Below are positions 1 through 7,559 of a DNA stretch of 26,073 nucleotides, piece after piece. Origin of the DNA: Streptomyces sp. NRRL F-2664 (lineage in GTDB: Bacteria > Actinomycetota > Actinomycetes > Streptomycetales > Streptomycetaceae); contig NZ_JOFX01000054.1 of assembly GCF_000719345.1 (NCBI RefSeq), positions 1 through 26,073 on the forward strand, written 5' to 3'. Made by a program: the position numbers and the translations under genes. Below the pieces are notes generated by a model. That model did not search any database and was not told the DNA's origin. It saw only the letters and a list, made by a program, of their open reading frames with translations. How positions within the stretch are numbered: the first letter of the stretch is position 1; each line of letters starts with the position of its first letter.

Positions 1-715
1 GGCACAGTCCCCACCGGAGACGGCTTGGCTATGTTCTCGCTGGTCACAGGTGCACTCTTCCATGATCGGAGTTACACCGTTCTCTTTACAGTCCCCGGCA
101 GACCATCCCGGCCTCGACGAGTATGCGGTCAGCCGCTCGTCGAATCGGGTGCGCGAGTTGAACGCGTTGTTTAGCCCGAAGTCGTGGTGTCGGACTTCGA
201 CGTGAATGTCGAGGATGGCCTGCCGGACGAGCGGCAGCTGCTCCGCCGTCACCTGCTGGAGCTCGACCGCCAGTTGGGTTCCCCTCGCCTCGGTGTAGCG
301 ATTCATCCAGTTCGAAGTACTCGACGCGTTCGGCGCCGCAGCACGTAGTTCTCCTCCAGGGCGAGCGTGGCGGAGTAGTACCCCCGATTGCGGAGCAGAT
401 CCGGGCGTAGGCGGGTCAGGGTGGTGCAGGAACGCCTCTGCCTCCGCGTGCCCGCCGGTTTCCTCCATGACGAGCGCCGTCAGTCCCTTGAGCTCGGCTT
501 CGCCGTAGAAGCCGAGCCACGACGGCCGCTTCTCACCGGGGTCGGCCCTTGCGGAGCGCCGTGCGGGCGTGATCGACCGAACTCTGCACGCCGGTGTACT
601 CGCGTGCCTGTGCCTCAGCGCCCGCGAGTCGTGCCGTCGCAAGGGATCGGTAAAGCGGGTCGCGTCTGCAGGCGGCGGAAGCGCGGCCGGCCTGCGCGGC
701 CGTCAGTGCTTCGCT
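1..715 (-). pseudogene. Remnant of XRE/TPR-type transcriptional regulator (C-terminal part)
   Basis: Several minus-strand reading frames join into one protein resembling the C-terminal TPR half of Streptomyces XRE-type regulators. About 715-545 encodes segments such as DPLYRSLATARLAGAEAQA, about 543-420 gives RPSWLGFYGEAELKGL followed by GGHAEAEAF, about 420-340 gives LLRNRGYYSATLALEENYVL, and 320-1 is an open frame rich in charged residues (RTRFDERLTAY). The WLGFYGEAEL and RNRGYYSATLA segments are hallmarks of this family as I know it. At least three frameshifts (near 545, 420 and 335) separate the pieces, and no N-terminal helix-turn-helix remains: the homology stops where the IS110 element begins. 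It is not functional as it stands. The exact 3' end is unclear because the last frame is open to the window edge. Confidence 0.6.
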
Positions 716-727
716 CTCTCCCCCCCC

Positions 728-987
728 GTTATGTTTTTCGCGGTCCTGCAATGGGACCGCTGGCCTGCGGGCCCGGTATGACTGTGTCCCCTCTGTCGAA
801 CGGATGACCTGGGGGGTGGTGCCGCCGGGCCCGGCAGGTGCCGTCGGAGACGCTGATGAGAGACCCGGCCACCGCCCGGCCCGGCGCAATGCCGGGCAGT
901 TCGCGGGCGGCAGGTCTGCATAACGTGGATGCGCGAGCACGGTGCCACCGCCGAGGCCGGCACGGTCAACACCTCTGGAATGGTGCA
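728..987 (+). ncRNA. Candidate bridge RNA region in the IS110 left end
   Basis: IS110-group elements encode a structured bridge RNA in the non-coding DNA between their left end and the recombinase gene. Here about 260 bases precede the transposase start. They contain a 7-bp stem with a 7-base loop (740-746 with 754-760), a 12-base GC palindrome (824-835), and a 7-bp stem with a 5-base loop (879-885 with 891-897). The position and the density of hairpins fit a bridge RNA. I cannot identify the target- and donor-binding loops, so the exact RNA ends and strand are inference. Confidence 0.35.
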
Positions 988-2200
988 ATGTTAGACACCG
1001 AAAGCATAGGCGTCTTCCTCGGGATGGACGTCGGCAAGACCGCTCACCACGGCCACGGGCTGACCCCGGCCGGCAAGAAGGTCTTCGACAAGCCCATGCC
1101 CAACAGCGAACCGAAGCTGCGGGCCGTCTTCGACAAGCTCAAGGCCAAGTTCGGCACGGTCCTGGTGATCGTGGACCAGCCCGCGTCCATCGGGTCCCTG
1201 CCCCTGACGGTCGCCCGCGACGCGGGCTGTGAGGTCGCCTACCTGCCCGGACTCGCGATGCGGCGGATCGCCGACCTCTACCCCGGCGAGGCAAAAACCA
1301 ACGCGAAGGACGCCGCGGTGATCGCGGACGCCGCCCGGACGATGCCCCACACCCTGCGCTCACTGGCGCTGGCCGACGAAATCACCGCCGAGCTCACCGT
1401 GCTGACCGGCTTCGACCAGGACCTCGCGGCCGAAGCGACCCGCACCAGCAACCGGATACGCGGCCTGCTCACCCAGTTCCACCCGTCGCTGGAACGTGTG
1501 CTCGGCCCCCGGCTGGACCACCCGGCCATCCCCTGGCTCCTCGAGCGCTACGGATCCCCGGCCGCCCTGCGCAAGGCCGGCCGACGCAGGCTCGTCGAGC
1601 TGATCCGGCCCAAGGCCCCGCGGATGGCTCAGCGGCTGATCGATGACATCTTCGACGCCCTCGATGAGCAGACCGTCATCGTTCCCGGCACGGGCACCCT
1701 CGACATCGTGATCCCGTCCCTGGCCGTCTCGCTCGCCGCGGTCCACGACCAGCGCCGGGCACTGGAAGCCCGGATCAGCACCCTGCTGGAGGCCCACCCT
1801 CTTCACCGGGTCCTGACCTCGATGCCCGGAGTCGGAGTCAGGACCGCCGCAGTCCTGCTGGTCACCGTCGGCGACGGCACCGGCTTCCCCAGCGCCGCCC
1901 ACCTCGCCTCCTACGCCGGCCTCGCCCCCACCACGAAATCGTCGGGGACCTCGATCCATGGCGAACGCACCGCGGGGCGGAAACCGGCAGCTCAAACGCG
2001 CTATGTTCCTCTCCGCCTTCGCCTGCATGAACGCCGACCCGGCCTCCCGCACCTACTACGACCGGCAACGAGCACGAGGTAAAACGCACACCCAGGCACT
2101 CCTGCGACTCGCCCGCCAACGCATCAGCGTCCTGTTCGCCATGCTCCGAGACAACACCTTCTACGAGTCCCGAACGCCCACCATCACCCTCGCCGCATGA
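988..2200 (+). pseudogene. IS110-family transposase, frameshifted and active-site mutated
   Basis: The ATG at 988 opens MLDTESIGVFLGMDVGKTAH, the usual N-terminus of Streptomyces IS110 transposases, with the first catalytic Asp in GMDVGK. A RuvC-like DEDD domain follows, then the C-terminal domain with SMPGVGVRTAAVLL and HLASYAGLAPTTKSSGTS. Around 1970 the frame breaks: the codons for GERTA continue in the +2 frame as RGGNRQLKRAMFLSAFAC and on to a TGA at 2198-2200. One base appears to be missing from a GC run. In addition, the conserved KTDxxDA motif reads KTNAKDA: codon 1300-1302 is AAC where the family has GAC, so a metal-binding Asp is lost. The frame is open upstream to 838, but 988 is the conserved start. 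The encoded enzyme should be inactive. Confidence 0.85.
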
Positions 2201-2225
2201 CCACCCCAAACAACCCCATACCCGG

Positions 2226-2253
2226 CTCTATGTCCTTGACGAAGGACATAGAG
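2226..2253 (+). terminator. Perfect 12-bp hairpin at the IS110 right end
   Basis: CTCTATGTCCTT (2226-2237) and AAGGACATAGAG (2242-2253) are perfectly complementary with a GACG loop. The hairpin lies 25 bases after the transposase stop and is followed by a C run, not a T run. It could terminate transposase transcription or be part of the right-end recognition structure. Which of these is true cannot be read from the sequence. Confidence 0.6.
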
Positions 2254-2304
2254 ACCCCCCCCGCACCGCCCGTGCACCGCGGCGGCTGAATGCGGGAGGA
2301 GTCG

Positions 2305-2768
2305 GTGAGCAGGCTCGCACCGCCGGACCCGGAGTTCCTGCCGGGGATCAAGGTCGACACCACCTACACCTTGGGCGCATCGGTGCCTGTCGTCACGCTG
2401 TTCCGTCCTCATGCGCACACCCGCAATGAAGTGGCCGGCACGGCGATGCTGGCCATCGCGAGTGGTCTCGGTCTCCGCTACGGCCGGAGCTTCCCGCGGA
2501 CGGGGCAGTGCGTTTACAACATCTGGGATTACTGGGCGCGGGATACGGACACCCGCGCGACGTCCTGACCTTCTTCCCGCAGGACCTATCTGGCCGCACG
2601 TGGTACGCGGCGGCGGGAGCTGCTTCTTGGCCCATCAGCCTGGAGCACGAACCCCGTCCGCAGAACGAGGTCCGCATCCTGACGGGCCGGGGCGCCCTGA
2701 GGTACCAGGCGCCCCGCGAGTGGATAAGCACGGTGAAGGCGGCGGCTGCGGGGAGGCGCGATTTCTGA
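2305..2768 (+). pseudogene. Broken hypothetical gene upstream of the FxLD locus
   Basis: A GTG at 2305 has a good Shine-Dalgarno (GGGAGGAG, 2293-2300). The frame reads VSRLAPPDPEFLPGIKVDTT and on through GQCVYNIWDYWARD, then loses sense near 2540. From there another frame continues convincingly as GHPRDVLTFFPQDL, SGRTWYAAAGAASW and APREWISTVKAAA to a TGA at 2766-2768. The two halves together would give a soluble protein of about 154 residues, so a single one-base frameshift best explains them. I do not recognise the family. Its position, directly before the FxLD methyltransferase region and in the same direction, suggests it belonged to that operon. Confidence 0.5.
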
Positions 2769-2813
2769 GACCGGCCCAAAGGTGACTGGAGCGAGGGACG
2801 GCCTGGTGAGTAG

Positions 2814-3258
2814 CCACTCCTGGGGGTCCGGGAGCACGCCGACTCCTGCTACCGCATGGGGTCCGTGGCACTGTCCCAGGGGCACCGGCAGCTGGCCGAG
2901 AACTGGCTGTGGAAGGCCGTGGAAGCCCCGTGGGATGCGAGAGCAATATCCGAGGTGTTCAAAAAGCTAAACCCGACCGATCACCCTGAAGGCTGGTCCG
3001 CTTCGCCGTCACCGTCCACTGCCATGTCCCTGCATACTCGGCGATGAGGCCCTGTACCCGTACTTGCGCTACCTCGTCCAAGCCGCCGCCGACTTCGGGC
3101 ACGGTGATGCTCAGTTGCTGCGCCCACTACTGCGAGACGCCTCCGCAGTCCTGGCGCCGTTTGACACCTGGGAGGACCCGGACTACGGACCGAGCTCGAG
3201 GCCGACCCCGATTGTCCTCCCCCTGCTTGACCACGACAAGGAAGAGGAAACCGGATGA
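2814..3258 (+). pseudogene. Broken hypothetical gene with Sel1/TPR-like helix pairs
   Basis: In one frame 2814-3000 encodes VREHADSCYRMGSVALSQGH then RQLAENWLWKAVEA and ISEVFKKL, which has the look of Sel1/TPR helices. A second frame from 3043 encodes DEALYPYLRYLVQAAADFGH, then DASAVLAPFDTWEDPDYGP, ending at TGA 3256-3258. A TAG (2811-2813) precedes the first part and a frameshift lies between about 3000 and 3043, so the gene is not intact. Its stop overlaps the ATG of the methyltransferase (ATGA, 3255-3258), so the two were once translationally coupled. The function is unknown and no catalytic motif is visible. Confidence 0.5.
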
Positions 3259-4454
3259 CCCATCTCGACACCGTCGGCCCCGAGGCCCTACGAGCCGACA
3301 TGGTGCAGGCCCTGCACGACCAGGACGCGATCACCTCCCAGTCGCTCACAGCCGCCTTCACCGCCGTCCCCCGCCACCTGTTCGCACCGGACATGCCTCT
3401 CGAACAGGCCTACGACCTGCACAGCATTATGCCTGTGAAGAAGGACGGCTACGGGCTCGACATCAGCGTCATCTCGGCTCCGCACCTGCAGGCGGTGATG
3501 CTGGAGCAGGCCGATATCGAGCCGGGCATGAGGGTGCTGGAGATCGGCTCCGGCGGCTACAACGCCGCCCTCATCCAGGAACTCGTCGGAGCCGATGGCG
3601 AGGTCACCAGTCTCGACATCGACCGTGACGTCATCGACCGCGCGCGCACGCACCTGGACGCCGCCGGGTATGGCCGGGTCAAGACGGTCGTGGCCGACGC
3701 CGAGAGCGCTGTCGTGCTCGGGCACTTCGACCGCATCATGGTCACGGTCTCCGCGTGGGACATCCCGCCGTCGTGGATCAGCGGACTCACCGCGAAGGGC
3801 CGACTCGTCGTCCCGCTCACCGTATGCGGCACCACCCGCTCGGTCGCCTTCGATCGCGACGGCGATTGCCTCGTCAGCCGCTCCTACCGGCTGGCCTCCT
3901 TCGTGCCCATGCAGGGTGAGGGAGCCGTCCCGGACCGCAAGGCCTTGCTGCTGGACGGCGTGGCCTTGCAGACCGATAACAAGAACGTCCCGCTTAATGC
4001 ACAAGCCCTGGCCCGAGCTCTGGAGGGCGACCGGCTGGAGGTGTGGTCGTGGGCCGCCTACGACCTGCCCGACGAGCTCGACTGGTTTCTCACCTTGAAC
4101 CTGCCGGCTCCCGCCCGCCTGCACGCCGCCCAGGACGTCATCGACAGCGGGCTCATGGAGCCGTCCGCCCGCCTCGGCGTGGCCGCCCTGGTCGACGATG
4201 ACAGCATCGCCTACCGCACCCGGCGCCCGAACAAGGACACCGGGACGGTCGGCTTCGAGAGCGGCGTCATCGCCCACGGCCCGCAGGCCGAAGCGCTCGC
4301 CGCCCAGTACGTCGAGCTCCTGCAGCAGTGGGCGACGGACCACCAGCGGCGGGGGGCGGCAACCATCCGGTACGTGCCGGGCGCCGCGCCGTCCCCGCTG
4401 CCCCCGGGCACGGCACGCAAGCGCCACGGCTACGTGTCGGTGACCTGGGCCTGA
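3255..4454 (+). CDS. fxlM: Methyltransferase, FxLD lanthipeptide system (PIMT-like)
   Basis: This is a 399-aa SAM-dependent methyltransferase of the family that accompanies FxLD lanthipeptide precursors. Related to protein L-isoaspartate O-methyltransferases, it shows the PIMT-like VPRHLFAP (residues 38-45), ISAPHLQAVMLE (73-84), SAM motif I VLEIGSGGYN (94-103) and the acidic LDID (120-123). A long C-terminal extension beyond the PIMT core (from about residue 220) is typical of these peptide-modifying enzymes. Known relatives methylate an Asp side chain of a RiPP, often leading to aspartimide; that activity is inferred here. The ATG overlaps the stop of the preceding broken gene, and the precursor gene starts 65 bases downstream. 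It looks complete, although its peptide substrate and partner dehydratase are broken. Confidence 0.85.
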   Translation: MTHLDTVGPEALRADMVQALHDQDAITSQSLTAAFTAVPRHLFAPDMPLEQAYDLHSIMPVKKDGYGLDISVISAPHLQAVMLEQADIEPGMRVLEIGSGGYNAALIQELVGADGEVTSLDIDRDVIDRARTHLDAAGYGRVKTVVADAESAVVLGHFDRIMVTVSAWDIPPSWISGLTAKGRLVVPLTVCGTTRSVAFDRDGDCLVSRSYRLASFVPMQGEGAVPDRKALLLDGVALQTDNKNVPLNAQALARALEGDRLEVWSWAAYDLPDELDWFLTLNLPAPARLHAAQDVIDSGLMEPSARLGVAALVDDDSIAYRTRRPNKDTGTVGFESGVIAHGPQAEALAAQYVELLQQWATDHQRRGAATIRYVPGAAPSPLPPGTARKRHGYVSVTWA

Positions 4455-4519
4455 CACTCCGGGGCCGACCGGCCCCGGGACATCGCACCATCCATCCACC
4501 ACTCCAAGGAGGGGACCCG

Positions 4520-4639
4520 ATGACGATTCAGATCGGCACGGCCACGACCCCGGCGACAACCGCCGAGCAGGACGACGCCGACTTCGACCTCGACATCACC
4601 ATCGTCGACCCCTGCCCGCCCCAGACGCACACCGCACGT
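4520..4639 (+). pseudogene. fxlA: FxLD-family lanthipeptide precursor, leader only, core lost
   Basis: A strong ribosome binding site (AAGGAGGGG, 4506-4514) precedes ATG 4520. The leader runs MTIQIGTATTPATTAEQ then DDADFDLDITIVD: the F-D-L-D motif at about residues 24-27 defines the family. A Cys/Thr-rich core should follow. Instead, from about 4637 the DNA encodes, in another frame, the N-terminal region of a LanB dehydratase. The original frame reads on into a Pro/Arg-rich tail until a stop at 4811-4813, which looks like out-of-frame translation and not a real core. The few Cys in that tail (CPCCATFC) come from out-of-frame dehydratase DNA. A deletion joining the precursor to the next gene is the simplest explanation. 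Confidence 0.7.
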
Positions 4640-5150
4640 GCTTGCCCGTGCTGCGCTACCTTCTGCGCGCCCGCGGGCGCGCCACCCCCTTCGGGCTGGT
4701 CGCCGGCGTCGCCGCCGCCCGCTACGGCCCCAATCCGGAACTACGGATCGGCACGAGCACCAGGCCGTCGCGGAGCCGGACGCCGCCGTCAACGCCCTCG
4801 TCGTCCGCCTTGAAGCACACCCCAGGCTGCGCACGGATTTGCTGCTGCTCACCTCCAGCCTCGGCCGCCCACCACACCCGGCGTCGAATCCGATCACATG
4901 CAGATCCGCCTGACAGGGCCTGTCCACGGCGCCGTGGAGGACGCGCGGACACCTATCCGGTGGAGCGAGCTCGCGGCGAACTTCGCCGCGGTCTGCCCCC
5001 GAGCGGAGCCCACCGCGGTAGACAACCTCCTCGCAGGCCTGGTCCAGCAACGCTTCCTCCTCCCCGGCCTACGGGCGCCGGGATCACCACCACCGACCCG
5101 GTGGCCGCGCTCCTCCCCCACGCCGCCAAGCACCTCCCCGACCAGGCCGC
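4637..5150 (+). pseudogene. Lantibiotic dehydratase (LanB-type) N-terminal remnant
   Basis: Four pieces in three frames line up in order with the N-terminal domain of class I lanthipeptide dehydratases. 4640-4750 gives LPVLRYLLRARGRATPFGL (the conserved R.TPFGL region). About 4750-4870 gives PDAAVNALVVRLEAHPRLR then TDLLLLTSS. About 4875-5078 gives ARTPIRWSELAANFAA and LLAGLVQQRFLLPGL. 5078-5150 gives TTTDPVAALLPHAAKHL. At least three frameshifts break it, the first several dozen codons are gone (fused to the precursor), and the rest of the roughly 1000-residue enzyme is replaced by a transposase fragment. An intact LanB would dehydrate Ser/Thr of the FxLD precursor using glutamyl-tRNA. Here the pathway is dead. 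Confidence 0.75.
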
Positions 5151-5476
5151 AGCCTCCTCGCGGACGCCGGCTGACAGGACTTGGCGCCCAGACGTGCGGC
5201 CAGGTCGTCATGCCACCACGCAAATCCAGAGGCAAGCACCTCGAGCACCTGCAATGGCTCATGGCCCGTCACGAAGCGGCCTGGTACGCCCACCGATCAG
5301 TAAGAATTCCGGTCGAACACGGCATCGCCCACATCAAGAACCGGCGAGTCCTCGAACGACACCACGGCCAACGCGAAACCCTGCCCGACACCATCCGAGC
5401 CGTCGCCGGACTCCGCCCTGACCGGCAAACAGCTCAGCCGTTCACCACCCGCGCACTGCCCGCCGGACGAGCGTGA
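5151..5476 (+). pseudogene. DDE transposase C-terminal fragment (IS5-like)
   Basis: From about 5151 the sequence resembles the C-terminal end of Streptomyces IS5-type (DDE_Tnp_4) transposases: SLLADAG, then after a stop and shift GLGAQTCGQVVMPPRKSRGK, and RIPVEHGIAHIKNRRVLERH followed by RETLPDTIRAVAGL, to TGA 5474-5476. The Glu in VEHGIAH is the last residue of the DDE triad. The N-terminal two thirds, with both catalytic Asp residues, are missing. The fragment directly abuts the truncated dehydratase, so an insertion or deletion involving this element probably removed the downstream lanthipeptide genes. Confidence 0.75.
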
Positions 5477-5530
5477 TCAACAGCCGATCCACTGCTGAAC
5501 ACGTCCTCAGAACAACCATGGAAGAGGTCG

Positions 5531-6868
5531 TTAGGCAGCCTTCAGCATGGGGAGTGCCCTGTCATACAGCTCGCGCCCATGGGCGTTCTTCCGGTGCGGT
5601 GCGATCGCGGAGAGCATGATGCGGATCCGATCGTCGCACCGGCCCGACTGGACGTTCGGGTAGTCGTCGAGGACCCGGTGCCAGTCCACGCATGCCTCTT
5701 CCAGGCGCCCCACAGCCAGCTTTCGCTCCGCCAGCATCGCGTTGTAGCGGACGCGGGTGCGGCGGTGGCCGGGTTCCCGCAGACGGTCCGCCATTTGCAG
5801 GGACTCGATGGAACCAGCGATGTCGCCCAGCTCGTACTGGACCTGCCCCACGTGGTAGTTCAGCGACGACGGGTCGTAGGAGCCGAACGCCTTCGCCCGG
5901 GACTCCGCCTTGTCCATCGCGACCTCGGCCTCCTTGATTTTGGCCAAGGCACCGGCCCGGTCCCCGGTCTGCGCTGCAGCGTGGGCGTGCTGCCCCATCA
6001 GGAACGCCACCGTCCTCGGCCCGGCCTGCGGGGAGGCGGATGCCGCCGCATCCGCCAGGCGCACCGCCAGCGGCCCGTGCCCGAGGTCAACAGCCTGGAC
6101 GCTCATCCCTCGCAAGGTCGTGCAGTAGGTCAGGTGGTCACCCGCCGCGCCCGCCAGCTCCAGAGCCTTCGTGTAGTACTGCTGAGCAAGGCCGTCTGCG
6201 CGCTCATCCATGGCCATGTACCCAGTTAGGTAGAGGTGATCGGATGCAGCGGACAGCATCGCCTTACGGACGCCATCCGAAGCGTCGGCCTTGAGGTAGG
6301 GCGCGATGATGTTGACAAGGAACGCTGCGGCTAGGGGGCGGGCCATCCGGCCGCCGAACGCGTCGTCGAGGCCGCTTATGTGCTCGGTCATCGCGATGAC
6401 GGCGTTCACCTCGGGCGTCCCGATCCGGGTGTGCGGGTCGGAGCGTAGCCGCTCGAACCGGTCAAGGACGTCCGGCCAGTCCGGGATCACTAAGGCCGCC
6501 GAGAAGAGTCCGGCACCCAGTACAGCCCTGCGTGATGGGTCCATATCAGCGCTCCCGAGATCGACCAATCCAGCCACCGTATCCGCAGGCGCCGGGGAAA
6601 GGTCGGGGGATTTCGTGAACCCCGCATCAAATGCGGTGACCGGCCGTGCGAGCTTGCGTGACAGGGCCTCCAGGATCAGCGGACGCACCGATTTGCGGGG
6701 CATCGTGCCCGATAACCAGTGCGGCACCGCCGACTCATCGTAGTAGGCCACCACGCCGATCTCGGCGCCCACGCGGCCGATGGCGCGGGTGAACTGTCCC
6801 CGCGACCAACCCGTTTCCGCGAAGAGTCTGGCAAGCCCGGTATTCGGTGTGCGTGTGCGTGCAGCCAT
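5531..6868 (-). CDS. XRE-family transcriptional regulator with TPR-like C-terminus
   Basis: This 445-aa protein carries an N-terminal helix-turn-helix (about residues 8-70, with LARLFAETGWSRGQFTRAIG and VPHWLSGTMP) and a long helical TPR-like region (about 150-440, for example DHLYLTGYMAMDERADGLAQ and NYHVGQVQYELGDIAGSIES). The architecture is that of the pleiotropic regulators found beside RiPP and secondary-metabolite genes in Streptomyces. I chose ATG 6868 over the upstream GTG/ATG at 6898 because a GGGGGGA motif lies six bases before it. It is transcribed divergently from the ATP-grasp RiPP genes across a 188-base spacer and is the obvious candidate for controlling them. The ligand and target site are not visible. 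The gene looks intact, unlike the similar remnant at 1-715. Confidence 0.8.
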   Translation of the reverse strand: MAARTRTPNTGLARLFAETGWSRGQFTRAIGRVGAEIGVVAYYDESAVPHWLSGTMPRKSVRPLILEALSRKLARPVTAFDAGFTKSPDLSPAPADTVAGLVDLGSADMDPSRRAVLGAGLFSAALVIPDWPDVLDRFERLRSDPHTRIGTPEVNAVIAMTEHISGLDDAFGGRMARPLAAAFLVNIIAPYLKADASDGVRKAMLSAASDHLYLTGYMAMDERADGLAQQYYTKALELAGAAGDHLTYCTTLRGMSVQAVDLGHGPLAVRLADAAASASPQAGPRTVAFLMGQHAHAAAQTGDRAGALAKIKEAEVAMDKAESRAKAFGSYDPSSLNYHVGQVQYELGDIAGSIESLQMADRLREPGHRRTRVRYNAMLAERKLAVGRLEEACVDWHRVLDDYPNVQSGRCDDRIRIMLSAIAPHRKNAHGRELYDRALPMLKAA

Positions 6869-6915
6869 GTGGTCCCCCCGAGCTTTCACGACGTTCACGG
6901 TCCAGCGCTACTCCA

Positions 6916-6929
6916 ACCGTACTCACGGT
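6916..6929. promoter_or_regulatory. Short inverted repeat in the divergent spacer, possible operator
   Basis: ACCGT-ACTC-ACGGT (6916-6929) is a small perfect dyad about 48 bases upstream of the regulator start and 128 bases before the first gene of the opposite operon. This is where a dimeric XRE-type regulator could bind. A TTGACT at 6943-6948 could be a -35 box, but no good -10 follows at the right distance. The repeat is short enough to occur by chance. Confidence 0.25.
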
Positions 6930-7056
6930 AAGCGCGCACTGGTTGACTATGTATCAGACGCCCGGGGCGCTGGGCTCCAGGTGGTTTCCCAGCAACGCGG
7001 TGCAAGCCCTCCCCTGCACCCCGCACCCCGCTGCGTAGCTCCCGACCGAGGACGCC

Positions 7057-7458
7057 ATGACCCAACAGCCTCTCCCCCGCCGCCACCCGCTTACCCACCA
7101 GATGCAGGACCAACCGGAGTGTGCGCCCTGGGGTGACGCCTCCGACAGTCTGGACTCCAGCTCCACTCTCCTGGCCCTAGCCAAGAGCGATTGGGAAACA
7201 TGCCTACGACGCGTCGGCACTGACGAACCCGGCGACGAAAGCGAGGGACCAGTGAGCAAGCTCCCCTCTTGGCTGCACGAAGGGGCCCGCGTCCTGGACC
7301 CAGAGCGGGGATGCGAAGCGATCGTGCAGTTCATCGGCGAGTGGGAGGATCCGAAGACGCGCCGGATCAATCCGCAGGCCGTCTTCCTACGCCCCGAGGG
7401 TGGCGGAATCGAGTGGATCGCCGAACCCGGCGCCCTCCGACGCGCAGACGCCTGCTGA
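7057..7458 (+). CDS. Small hypothetical protein, first gene of the ATP-grasp RiPP operon
   Basis: This 133-aa protein has no signal peptide or membrane segment. ATG 7057 follows a GAGGA motif. An internal GTG at 7252 also has a good site (GAGGGA, 7243-7248), and the product from there (VSKLPSWLHEGARVLDPERG, EAIVQFIGEWEDPKTRRI, AVFLRPEGGGIEWIA) matches the better conserved part as I remember it from Streptomyces. The real protein may therefore be only 68 residues. The C-terminal half looks like a small beta-rich fold with a conserved VQF.G.WEDP...R motif. The gene lies 101 bases before tgmA in the same direction. No function is known to me; a role as an accessory or immunity-type protein in RiPP production is speculation. 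Confidence 0.65.
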   Translation: MTQQPLPRRHPLTHQMQDQPECAPWGDASDSLDSSSTLLALAKSDWETCLRRVGTDEPGDESEGPVSKLPSWLHEGARVLDPERGCEAIVQFIGEWEDPKTRRINPQAVFLRPEGGGIEWIAEPGALRRADAC

Positions 7459-7470
7459 CGCCTGCTGACG
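7445..7470 (+). repeat. Tandem direct repeat over a stop codon
   Basis: The 10-base unit GACGCCTGCT occurs twice in tandem (7445-7454, 7455-7464), followed by a partial third copy (7465-7470). It covers the last codons and stop of the preceding gene. It looks like a slippage duplication without obvious function. Confidence 0.7.
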
Positions 7471-7559
7471 CCCCCCAGACTCCCCGCCCACGTCTTCACA
7501 GGCGCTAGGTACGGGCGAGGTACACACCACCTACACATACTCATCTACAGGAGGACACC

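Larger units (their letters stand above)
728..2254 (+). mobile_element. IS110-family insertion sequence, probably inactive
   Basis: The element consists of an IS110 transposase gene (988-2200) with a long non-coding left end and a short right end ending in a perfect hairpin. Boundaries are inferred, not proven: homology of the flanking regulator remnant stops at about 715, and an eight-C tract follows on the right (2255-2262) that matches an eight-C tract on the left (720-727). IS110 elements lack terminal inverted repeats and do not make the usual target duplications, so the sequence alone cannot fix the ends. About 1.53 kb is within the normal range for this family. Confidence 0.6.

Noticed and set aside
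838..987. In-frame extension of the IS110 transposase upstream of 988
   Set aside because: The conserved N-terminus begins at 988, and the upstream DNA is hairpin-rich non-coding left end.
3288..4559. 423-aa minus-strand frame opposite the FxLD methyltransferase
   Set aside because: Shadow of a recognised gene; low-complexity product with no start signal.
6943..6970. TTGACT as promoter of the tgm operon
   Set aside because: No acceptable -10 box at 16-19 bases; kept only as a remark under the inverted repeat.
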